This document shows, piece by piece, positions 1 to 5,042 of a DNA stretch of 10,706 bases. Source of the DNA: a bacterium UBP11_UBA4055 (lineage in GTDB: Bacteria > UBA4055); NCBI GenBank assembly GCA_002382735.1, contig DFZN01000043.1, forward strand, positions 121,782 through 132,487, read 5' to 3'. The stretch's first letter is position 1, and every line of letters starts with the position of its first letter. The notes under the pieces are model-generated. The model saw only the letters and a list, made by a program, of their open reading frames with translations, was not told the DNA's origin and searched no databases. Made by a program: the position numbers and the translations under genes.

Positions 1-288
1 GAACCATTTTGCGTCGGGATCAACGATGAAGTCTATCTTTGCGTCCGATATCGTGGCTATGCCCGGCAGGTTGACAGAAGAACCGTCCGTCTGAACTCCG
101 CCCGACATTATATCGTCGAAATTCTTTAAAAAATAAGCCGCCGGTATCCTCTCGTCCACATCGTTGCCCAGAAAGTCGATCCCTGAAAGCGACACGAACC
201 TCACATTAGAATGCATTTTCAAAAAGTCGGAAAGACCCTTCTTGTTCTTCTGCCCCTCGGGGAGAAAATAAGGAATTCTGCTAAGCAT
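1..288 (-). CDS. Glutamine synthetase family protein, N-terminal part (runs off left edge)
   Basis: The first 96 codons of a minus-strand gene are visible, starting at ATG 288-286 and still open at base 1. The start is supported by a CGGGAG Shine-Dalgarno sequence about seven bases upstream. Residues 28-96 resemble the beta-grasp N-terminal domain of glutamine synthetases: VRFVSLSGIDFLGN, then TDGSSV at 67-72, then a strand ending in VDPDAKWF at 89-96. Enzymes of this family ligate ammonia to glutamate using ATP in the cytoplasm; some relatives act on other amines. The catalytic domain lies outside the window, so a gamma-glutamyl-polyamine synthetase-like or other paralogue cannot be excluded, and I give no gene symbol. 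The first 25 or so residues form a short leader rich in Lys. The gene is divergent from rmuC and may share its promoter region. Confidence 0.82.
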   Translation of the reverse strand, partial: MLSRIPYFLPEGQKNKKGLSDFLKMHSNVRFVSLSGIDFLGNDVDERIPAAYFLKNFDDIMSGGVQTDGSSVNLPGIATISDAKIDFIVDPDAKWF

Positions 289-313
289 TGAAAGCTCCCG
301 TATTTTGTTGGTG

Positions 314-321
314 CAAATATA
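314..321 (-). promoter_or_regulatory. Putative -7 promoter element for the glutamine synthetase-like gene
   Basis: On the minus strand this reads TATATTTG, an exact match to the TAnnTTTG -7 element described for Bacteroidetes promoters. A TGTG lies 18 bases further upstream as a weak -33 element. Transcription would begin about 20 bases before the ATG at 288, leaving room for the visible CGGGAG ribosome binding site. The match is short and lies in A+T-rich DNA, so it is only a candidate. Confidence 0.3.
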
Positions 322-374
322 AACGATTTCTTTAAAAAACACATTATTTTTTATCGTTTTTTTGAGGGAATTGG

Positions 375-406
375 TTTGACTTTGATGCGGAAATAGCTTA
401 ATTTCA
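375..406 (+). promoter_or_regulatory. Putative promoter of rmuC
   Basis: Two readings overlap. As a sigma70-type promoter it is TTGACT (376-381), a 17-base spacer, then a weak TAATTT (399-404). As a Bacteroidetes-type promoter it is TTTG (375-378), 20 bases, then TAATTTCA (399-406), which keeps TAnnTT of TAnnTTTG. Either would start transcription about 15-20 bases before the rmuC ATG. An A+T-rich TATATAAAA follows at 409-417. Confidence 0.3.
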
Positions 407-430
407 GATATATAAAACCGAAGGCTGAAA

Positions 431-1753
431 ATGACTGAAACACTACTTGTAATACTGACCGTTCTCGCGGTGATAAATCTTATTCTTTTCCTGACATCAA
501 AAAAAGCGAAAGCAAACGAAGATCAGCTGAAGAAAATAGAAGAGCTCATGATAAAATTCGACTCCGCGCTCGAAAGAACGGAAAAATCGGTAAAGGACGA
601 GTTCGGGAGGAACAGGACGGAGTTTAACGAGATCTCCAAATCCAACAGGGATGAGCTTACTGCAAACACGCACAGAACGAACGAGATGCTCAGGCAGAAA
701 TTCGAGGACCATTCAAAGCTCCAGTCGGACCTGACCAAACAGACTACAGACAATATTAAGGAGATCCGCGACGGCATCGAAAAGCACCTCTCAGCCATTC
801 GGGAGGACAACAACAAGCAGCTCGAGGAGATGAGGAAGACGGTTGACGAAAAGCTTCAGAAGACTTTGAACGACAGACTTTCGCAGTCATTCGAGACGGT
901 GGGTAAGCAGCTGATAGCCGTTCAGGAAGGCCTTGGTGAAATGAGGAATATCGCTTCCGATGTGGGCGGGCTTAAAAAAGTGCTCAGCAATGTGAAGATG
1001 AGGGGCGGGATCGGCGAGATCCAGCTTTCCATGCTGCTTGAACAGATACTTGCGCCGGAACAGTATGAGACCAATGTGAAGACGAAGACCGGAAGCTCCG
1101 ACCTTGTCGAGTTCGCTATAAAACTGCCCGGAAAGGACAGTTCCGGCAAATGCGTCTGGCTGCCCGTTGACGCGAAGTTCCCGAAGGACATTTATGAGAA
1201 GATAGTTGACGCCAATGAAAAATCCGACCCGGCCGGGATGCTGGCTGCAAGAAAGGAAATGGAGACCGCGATCAAAAAAATGGCTAAGGACATTTCCGAC
1301 AAATATATAGATCCGCCAAATACGACTGATTTTGCCATAATGTTTCTGCCTTTCGAGAGCATTTATGCGGAAGTCGTGAGCAACGGCAGCCTTCTTGAGA
1401 CTCTCCAGAGGGATTGTAGGATAATCGTGACCGGACCGTCAACTCTGGCAGCGCTCTTAAACAGCCTGCAGATGGGATTCAAGACCCTCGCCATAGAAAA
1501 AAGATCGAGCGAGGTGTGGAAGACGCTGGCCGAGGTGAAAAAAGAGTTCGGCAAATTCGGCGATCTGATGGAAAAAGCTAAAAAGAATATCCAGACAGGG
1601 CTCAGCCAGCTCGAGGATGTCTCGGGCACGCGGGCGAGGGCCATCCACAGGAAACTCCGCGATGTCGCGCAGCTTGACGCGCCGGACGACAACAGCGGAA
1701 CACTGTTCCCCGAGATCGCCGCGGTCATCCCCGCTGATGAGGATGACGATTGA
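431..1753 (+). CDS. rmuC: DNA recombination protein RmuC
   Basis: The 440-aa product has the full RmuC layout. Residues 4-22 form an N-terminal membrane anchor (LLVILTVLAVINLILFL), residues 28-170 a long charged coiled coil, and residues 185-412 the RmuC domain. Within that domain are RGGIGEIQLS (191-200), LPVDAKFP (244-251), a PPNTTDFAIMFLPFES stretch (295-310), VTGPSTLAALLNSLQMG (333-349) and the ending VSGTRARAIHRKLRDV (397-412). The D247-A-K249 triplet is compatible with the nuclease-like (D/E)xK core proposed for this family. In E. coli, RmuC limits recombination at inverted repeats; its biochemical activity is still poorly defined. The ATG at 431 follows a weak AAGG six bases upstream. 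The tail 415-440 is Asp/Pro-rich and ends PADEDDD. The gene stands alone; the converging downstream gene ends at the next base. Confidence 0.93.
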   Translation: MTETLLVILTVLAVINLILFLTSKKAKANEDQLKKIEELMIKFDSALERTEKSVKDEFGRNRTEFNEISKSNRDELTANTHRTNEMLRQKFEDHSKLQSDLTKQTTDNIKEIRDGIEKHLSAIREDNNKQLEEMRKTVDEKLQKTLNDRLSQSFETVGKQLIAVQEGLGEMRNIASDVGGLKKVLSNVKMRGGIGEIQLSMLLEQILAPEQYETNVKTKTGSSDLVEFAIKLPGKDSSGKCVWLPVDAKFPKDIYEKIVDANEKSDPAGMLAARKEMETAIKKMAKDISDKYIDPPNTTDFAIMFLPFESIYAEVVSNGSLLETLQRDCRIIVTGPSTLAALLNSLQMGFKTLAIEKRSSEVWKTLAEVKKEFGKFGDLMEKAKKNIQTGLSQLEDVSGTRARAIHRKLRDVAQLDAPDDNSGTLFPEIAAVIPADEDDD

Positions 1754-2680
1754 TCAGGTCCACTTTTCTTTTTCGGTATCCGGACGGTTTTTTATCAGAT
1801 AAGGCAGTTTTGCGCTGAAAAGCGCGTTTATCATTTTGATCAGCAGAAAGTATGCGGACAGAGGAATGATTATCACCTGGAACATAAACCTGCTGAAATA
1901 AAGTATCGTCAGATTTAAAAGATTTTTCGTTATATCCTTAGTATTCCTCATAAACAGCATGAAAGTGTCGCTTATCTGGACAGCCTTGTTCTTTATGATC
2001 GCGCTGCCTGAAGAAATCGTGTCGAATATCCCCTGACTTTCCGGGATGGTAAAATTCTGCGACTTCTGAACTCCCGTATCGTATATCTTCAGTTTGCCTT
2101 CGATCTCTTCGATCTTGTATTCGAAAAAACTGTCGAAAAGGTATTTGTTGGCGAGGGCCGATACAGGCAGAAAGAACCTGACCGCGATGATTATCAGGAT
2201 CACTTTGAGCAGCACCGATCTGAATTTGTGCAGAAAGCCCGTCCCTGTCAGATTAAGGATCAGCAGGATGAACAGAATATATGAAACTATGACCGGCGAA
2301 ATGAATATGAATATCTCGTGGAGCACTTTTAGTAGCCCGAGCGACATTATGGCAGTGATGAGAAGGTCGGAGAGCCGTTCCACAAGGTCGTCAACAGGGT
2401 CGAGTACCTGACCCACGCTCAGGGAAAGTCCCACACCGGCCGGCTGAAGTTCAAGCTCCGATTCCTTGACCATCGAGACCGTCGAATTTATCACCGCGCA
2501 TGCCCCGTAGGTGATTCCCGCCTTGGCGATCGTGTCCTCGAAGTAATGGTCGGTCACTTCGTCGGCGTAAGGTATCCTCACTTCCCTCATAAAGAAAAGC
2601 GTCACGGCCATGATCAGAATGAGAACGGAACCGGCAATTTTGCTTCGGAATAACTTCCTGAATTTTTCTGAACCTTCCAT
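1754..2680 (-). CDS. Conserved multi-pass membrane protein of unknown function (second gene of a two-gene operon)
   Basis: I do not recognise a named family. From ATG 2680 the product is 308 aa. It has a membrane segment near residues 15-31, then a soluble stretch (about 33-103) containing ITYGACAVINST (56-67) and LSLSVGQVLDPVDDLVERLSD (85-105). A hydrophobic block follows at 107-176, probably two or three helices, then a polar region (185-250) and a final helix or hairpin at 256-288. A GTG at 2692 would add four residues, but ATG 2680 is preferred because GTGAGG sits six bases before it, while nothing like a ribosome site precedes the GTG. The gene begins 13 bases after the stop of the 199-aa gene, so the two are probably co-transcribed and may act together at the membrane. 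The closing TGA abuts the rmuC stop codon. Confidence 0.8.
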   Translation of the reverse strand: MEGSEKFRKLFRSKIAGSVLILIMAVTLFFMREVRIPYADEVTDHYFEDTIAKAGITYGACAVINSTVSMVKESELELQPAGVGLSLSVGQVLDPVDDLVERLSDLLITAIMSLGLLKVLHEIFIFISPVIVSYILFILLILNLTGTGFLHKFRSVLLKVILIIIAVRFFLPVSALANKYLFDSFFEYKIEEIEGKLKIYDTGVQKSQNFTIPESQGIFDTISSGSAIIKNKAVQISDTFMLFMRNTKDITKNLLNLTILYFSRFMFQVIIIPLSAYFLLIKMINALFSAKLPYLIKNRPDTEKEKWT

Positions 2681-2693
2681 AGCCGGCCTCACT

Positions 2694-3293
2694 TTATTTT
2701 ATGTTATCGAATTCCTTTACGAAAACGACTTCGCAGGCGCCGTCGCCGGTGTCCGTTCGTGACATCGAGCTGTTCCAGTGCCAGCCGTCCGGCCTGTTGA
2801 CCCTTACGAGGTGGCCCTTGAAGCGGACCAGACTGCCTACTTTCACGCCCTTGATCTTCTTTTCGATATCGTCGTCAGCCGGAATGAGGTGCATGTTGGC
2901 CGCGTTGTGCTCGATCTGGTCCCTCGGTACAGGCAGTTTATTCTTGTAGTTCCAGTAGAACCACCTGTTCCGCTGAGAAATTTTAAGCTCCGAAAGAACT
3001 TTATCGTCAGACATCGGACCCCATCCCAGAGCGAGATCGACAGGAACGAGCTCTGCGCCTCCGTCTATCCAGTACCTCTCTTTTGAAAGCACTCTCGCGG
3101 TAATGTCGAAATCGGCCATCGGAGTAATAAGATAATCATCCCCGTGAGATATGACTTTTGCCTTTGTCGGGGTCTGCTTGGGCTGTTCCTTTGCGATCTG
3201 CCCCATTCCTTCGTGCGTGATCGGGCGGCAGTCGTACCAGAAATATATTCCGAATGCCATAAGTCCGAGTATGAATATCAGCTTTATGTTCAT
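2694..3293 (-). CDS. Conserved single-pass membrane or exported protein of unknown function
   Basis: The 199-aa product begins with a hydrophobic segment (residues 4-20) that is either a signal anchor or an uncleaved signal peptide. A short Lys/Pro/Thr-rich linker (32-47) follows, then a soluble domain to the end. Distinctive conserved-looking blocks are YLITPMADFDITARVLSKERY (54-74), LVPVDLALGWGPMSD (82-96), ISQRNRWFYW (105-114), NAANMHLIPAD (130-140) and the ending DGWHWNSSMSRTDTGDGACEVVFV (169-192). I recall similar blocks from uncharacterised proteins in other Gram-negative bacteria, but no domain function that I can name. VGSLVRFKGHLVRV (152-165) looks like two beta strands. The orientation of the anchor suggests the domain is periplasmic. 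No Shine-Dalgarno sequence is visible before ATG 3293. It is the first gene of an operon with the multi-pass protein downstream. Confidence 0.82.
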   Translation of the reverse strand: MNIKLIFILGLMAFGIYFWYDCRPITHEGMGQIAKEQPKQTPTKAKVISHGDDYLITPMADFDITARVLSKERYWIDGGAELVPVDLALGWGPMSDDKVLSELKISQRNRWFYWNYKNKLPVPRDQIEHNAANMHLIPADDDIEKKIKGVKVGSLVRFKGHLVRVNRPDGWHWNSSMSRTDTGDGACEVVFVKEFDNIK

Positions 3294-3297
3294 AAGT

Positions 3298-3329
3298 TAA
3301 ATTTAGTTGAAAGTTTGAATAAAAACAAA
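3298..3329 (-). promoter_or_regulatory. Putative promoter of the two-gene minus-strand operon
   Basis: On the minus strand, TTTG (3329-3326) is followed after 20 bases by TAAATTTA (3305-3298), one base from the Bacteroidetes TAnnTTTG element and at the usual spacing. Only four bases then separate it from the ATG at 3293, so transcripts from here would be nearly or wholly leaderless. That fits the lack of a Shine-Dalgarno sequence, but the evidence is thin in such A+T-rich DNA. Confidence 0.25.
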
Positions 3330-3505
3330 TTTTTTCCGCCCTTATATTCAACTGGTTACAATTTAAACAGGAATCAGTGGGACACTTTGGCAAGAATCAA
3401 CAGATTGCATATTATCAAACCGCAAGTGAAAGAGTTAAAAGCGGAAAAATGAAACAACCTGAAAAAATGAAGAACCCCGAGGGAAGCCTTGAAGATTTCT
3501 TTTGA
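3323..3505 (+). pseudogene. Possible 3' remnant of an unidentified gene
   Basis: From just after TAA 3320-3322 there are 60 open codons ending at TGA 3503-3505. The translation looks like real protein, with an amphipathic FSALIFNWLQFKQ stretch, then IAYYQTASERVKSGKMKQ, and a terminal EGSLEDFF. There is no good start codon: the only candidates are GTG 3377 (42 codons) and ATG 3449 (18 codons), and neither has a convincing ribosome binding site. The frame is closed upstream by TGA 3308 and TAA 3320. The simplest reading is the C-terminal end of a gene whose front was lost, possibly when the neighbouring A+T-rich cassette arrived. I cannot name the family. A chance open frame remains possible. 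Confidence 0.3.
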
Positions 3506-3576
3506 TTAAATTACAGGTCTCTTATCCGATGTTTCTAAAAATACTTTTTGAGGAAACTCTAATTAGCAAAATAAAG

Positions 3577-3609
3577 CTTGACTAAAGAGATAAAATATAT
3601 GTACATTTG
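3577..3609 (+). promoter_or_regulatory. Putative promoter of TetR regulator 1
   Basis: TTGACT (3578-3583) lies 18 bases before TACATT (3602-3607), an acceptable sigma70-like pair. The same -10 reads TACATTTG (3602-3609), an exact TAnnTTTG, with CTTG (3577-3580) 21 bases upstream as -33. Transcription would start near 3613-3616, inside the palindromes described separately, leaving a leader of about 25-30 bases with an AGAGG ribosome site (3632-3636). Confidence 0.45.
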
Positions 3610-3632
3610 TACGAATTTCGTTATATCGTACA
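3601..3632. promoter_or_regulatory. Overlapping palindromes: candidate TetR operator
   Basis: Three inverted repeats overlap here. GTACA-TT-TGTAC (3601-3612) is perfect, ACGAA-T-TTCGT (3611-3621) is perfect, and TGTACGA (3608-3614) pairs with TCGTACA (3626-3632) across 11 bases. They cover the putative -10 element and transcription start and end at the AGAGG ribosome site of the TetR gene at 3642. A repressor bound here would block that promoter, which is the usual autoregulatory arrangement for TetR-family genes. A one-mismatch copy of the 12-base element lies at 4272-4283. Confidence 0.5.
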
Positions 3633-3641
3633 GAGGTAAAA

Positions 3642-4253
3642 ATGACAAACACAGAATCTAAAAGAGAACCAACTCCAAAAGCAGAGATTATGAGAGCCGC
3701 TAAATTGCTTTTTCAAAAATATGGTTTTAATAAGACCACAATTGAAGAAATTGCTTCTGATGCAAGAAAAAGTAAAACTTCATTTTATCAAATATTTAGT
3801 AACAAAGAGGAAATATTTACTGAAATTCTGTTGGATGAAGGGAGAAGTTTATTTGATCATGTCATTTCAGAAGTGAACAAAAAAAAAAATTCTGCATCTG
3901 AATTAAAAACTTATATATCAACTACAGTCTCAGAAGCAAGAAAAAGACTGTTGTTATATCCTTTACTAAAAGGCGAATTGAAATCAATTTTGATTAATCA
4001 TAAGCAAGTTAAGCATGATATTGATCTTTTTGAAAAAGAAGTTGTAAAGAATATAATTTATAACGGGATCAAGACTGGTCAGTTCTCAAAAAATTATGAA
4101 CAGTATTTGGATTATATTGTATATTATGTTATTAATTTCACGCGTGGTGTTGTTCTTCAGCTGATATTAGATGAAGATTCACACGATCATTTGAAAGATG
4201 ATGAAATTTTAGAGGTTCTCATGACCATGATGATCAAAGGGCTTAAAGACTAA
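3642..4253 (+). CDS. TetR/AcrR-family transcriptional regulator (regulator 1)
   Basis: The 203-aa product has a typical TetR N-terminal DNA-binding domain. A first helix, AEIMRAAKLLFQKYGF (14-29), is followed by TTIEEIASDARKSKTSFYQIFSNKEEIF (32-59), containing the helix-turn-helix and the usual Y/F-x-x-F-x-x-K-E-E pattern. Residues 65-203 form the variable ligand-binding and dimerisation domain, too divergent to predict a ligand. Family members are mostly dimeric repressors released from operators by small molecules, often pump substrates. ATG 3642 follows AGAGG (3632-3636) with five-base spacing. The upstream palindromes suggest autoregulation. Its stop is followed at once by seven T residues, but no stem precedes them. 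It lies 132 bases upstream of a second TetR gene that starts the efflux operon, so it may regulate the pump directly or through that gene. Confidence 0.9.
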   Translation: MTNTESKREPTPKAEIMRAAKLLFQKYGFNKTTIEEIASDARKSKTSFYQIFSNKEEIFTEILLDEGRSLFDHVISEVNKKKNSASELKTYISTTVSEARKRLLLYPLLKGELKSILINHKQVKHDIDLFEKEVVKNIIYNGIKTGQFSKNYEQYLDYIVYYVINFTRGVVLQLILDEDSHDHLKDDEILEVLMTMMIKGLKD

Positions 4254-4271
4254 TTTTTTTGGATTTGAAAT

Positions 4272-4283
4272 GTACGAATGTAC
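4272..4283. promoter_or_regulatory. Second copy of the GTACATTYGTAC element
   Basis: The plus strand reads GTACGAATGTAC. Its reverse complement, GTACATTCGTAC, differs at one base from GTACATTTGTAC at 3601-3612. It lies between the two TetR genes, 19 bases after the stop of the first. It is a candidate site for TetR regulator 1 (or both regulators) to act on the downstream efflux operon. Confidence 0.42.
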
Positions 4284-4294
4284 TAATATGGTCA

Positions 4295-4317
4295 AGAGTT
4301 CAGTTAATCTGAACACT
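4295..4317. promoter_or_regulatory. Inverted repeat upstream of TetR regulator 2
   Basis: GTTCAG (4298-4303), TTAAT, then CTGAAC (4309-4314) is a perfect 6-base inverted repeat. After one mismatch it extends to AGAGTTCAG / CTGAACACT at 4295-4317. Direct repeats of TAATATG lie on either side (4284-4290 and 4320-4326). No T-tract follows, so it is not a normal intrinsic terminator. It could be an operator for TetR regulator 2, being unlike the GTAC-type element. Confidence 0.35.
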
Positions 4318-4336
4318 ATTAATATGTCGCTGGGAT

Positions 4337-4345
4337 TGTTATACA
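4337..4345 (+). promoter_or_regulatory. Possible extended -10 promoter for the efflux operon
   Basis: TG-T-TATACA matches the extended -10 form (TGn plus a TATAAT-like hexamer, four of six). No good -35 lies 17 bases upstream, where TATTAA is found. The start would be about 30-35 bases before the ATG at 4386. The inverted repeat at 4295-4317 lies just upstream of the expected -35. This is the best candidate I can see in the 132-base gap, but it is weak. Confidence 0.22.
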
Positions 4346-4385
4346 CTGTCAGCAATATTGATACAAATTCTGATGGGAGGGAATA

Positions 4386-5042
4386 ATGCATATCTCACTT
4401 ATCAAAAAGAAAGGAATTCAGCTGAAGAAGAAGATTATTCTTAATGAAGCAAAAAAGTTGATAAATGAAGTAGGATATGAAAATGCCAGAATGGAAGTCA
4501 TCGCAGAAAGAGTCGGATTTTCTAAAGCGTCACTATACTCATATTTCAAAGATAAAGAGGAGATAGCGTTAACTATCTCAAAAGAACATCTTAAGCAATT
4601 TTGTAATAAGATTCAGAATCTGCCCACAAAAAATATTCCTGTTAAGGATAAACTTTTAATCATGAGAAATTCTAACATGGAGTTCTTGAAGAAAAACAAG
4701 AATTTTATCGTTATAAAACCGGATTTCTGCTTAAAACACAACATTCATAACGATTTTATAAAATTCAAAAGAAAAAATATTTTTATTTTGCAAACTGTTT
4801 TGGATCAGGGAAAAAAAGAAGGTATTTTAAACAGAAACTTAAATGTAGTTAGCGCAACCAATCTGCTTGAATCAATGTTTACAGGTATAATTTTTATCAG
4901 TTCAATGATAAAAAATATTCAAACAGATTTAACAAATGATTTTGAACTTGAACATATGGTGAATTATGCGATGGATTTTTTCTATGCAGGAATAACAAAC
5001 AAGAATAATGATATAAATCTTAACATAAAAAAAGGTAGTTAA
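4386..5042 (+). CDS. TetR/AcrR-family transcriptional regulator (regulator 2, first gene of the efflux operon)
   Basis: The 218-aa product has a TetR DNA-binding domain: IILNEAKKLINEVGYENARMEVIAERVGFSKASLYSYFKDKEEI spans about 17-60, with the helix-turn-helix at 36-55 and the characteristic LYSYFKDKEEI. The rest (about 65-205) is a helical ligand-binding domain of unknown specificity, with Cys at 72 and 115. The start at 4386 has a strong GGGAGG five bases away. The tail is Asn/Lys-rich. It is only distantly similar to regulator 1, so this is not a recent duplication. The TolC-like gene starts at the base after its stop codon, so the regulator is almost certainly made from the efflux mRNA. 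Repressing its own operon would give a simple negative feedback loop; this role is inferred from position. Confidence 0.9.
   Translation: MHISLIKKKGIQLKKKIILNEAKKLINEVGYENARMEVIAERVGFSKASLYSYFKDKEEIALTISKEHLKQFCNKIQNLPTKNIPVKDKLLIMRNSNMEFLKKNKNFIVIKPDFCLKHNIHNDFIKFKRKNIFILQTVLDQGKKEGILNRNLNVVSATNLLESMFTGIIFISSMIKNIQTDLTNDFELEHMVNYAMDFFYAGITNKNNDINLNIKKGS

Larger units (their letters stand above)
3294..3641. other. 348-base region without a complete gene; composition boundary
   Basis: This stretch separates the roughly 50% G+C housekeeping side from the A+T-rich efflux cassette. It contains a putative promoter for the minus-strand operon (3298-3329), an open but start-less reading frame that may be a gene remnant (3323-3505), about 70 bases with nothing convincing (3506-3577), and the promoter/operator region of the first TetR gene (3577-3632). 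No tRNA, rRNA or clear terminator hairpin was seen. Confidence 0.6.

Noticed and set aside
1363..1728. 121-codon open frame antisense to rmuC
   Set aside because: It lies wholly within the conserved RmuC domain; a shadow frame with no independent support.
3144..3452. 102-codon open frame on the plus strand overlapping the start of the 199-aa gene
   Set aside because: Its first half is antisense to a well-supported gene, there is no ribosome site, and its composition changes at the boundary; the other frame (3323-3505) is more protein-like.
3521..3570. Short hairpins (AAAAA-tac-TTTTT and GAG-GAAA-CTC) in the gap before TetR1
   Set aside because: Stems are too short or purely A-T; expected by chance in this composition.
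4251..4260. Run of seven T residues straight after the TetR1 stop codon, as an intrinsic terminator
   Set aside because: No G+C-rich stem can be formed just upstream of the run.
4295..4317. Inverted repeat as a terminator for TetR1
   Set aside because: The stem is short and A+T-rich in the loop, and no T-tract follows on either strand at the right place; an operator is more plausible.
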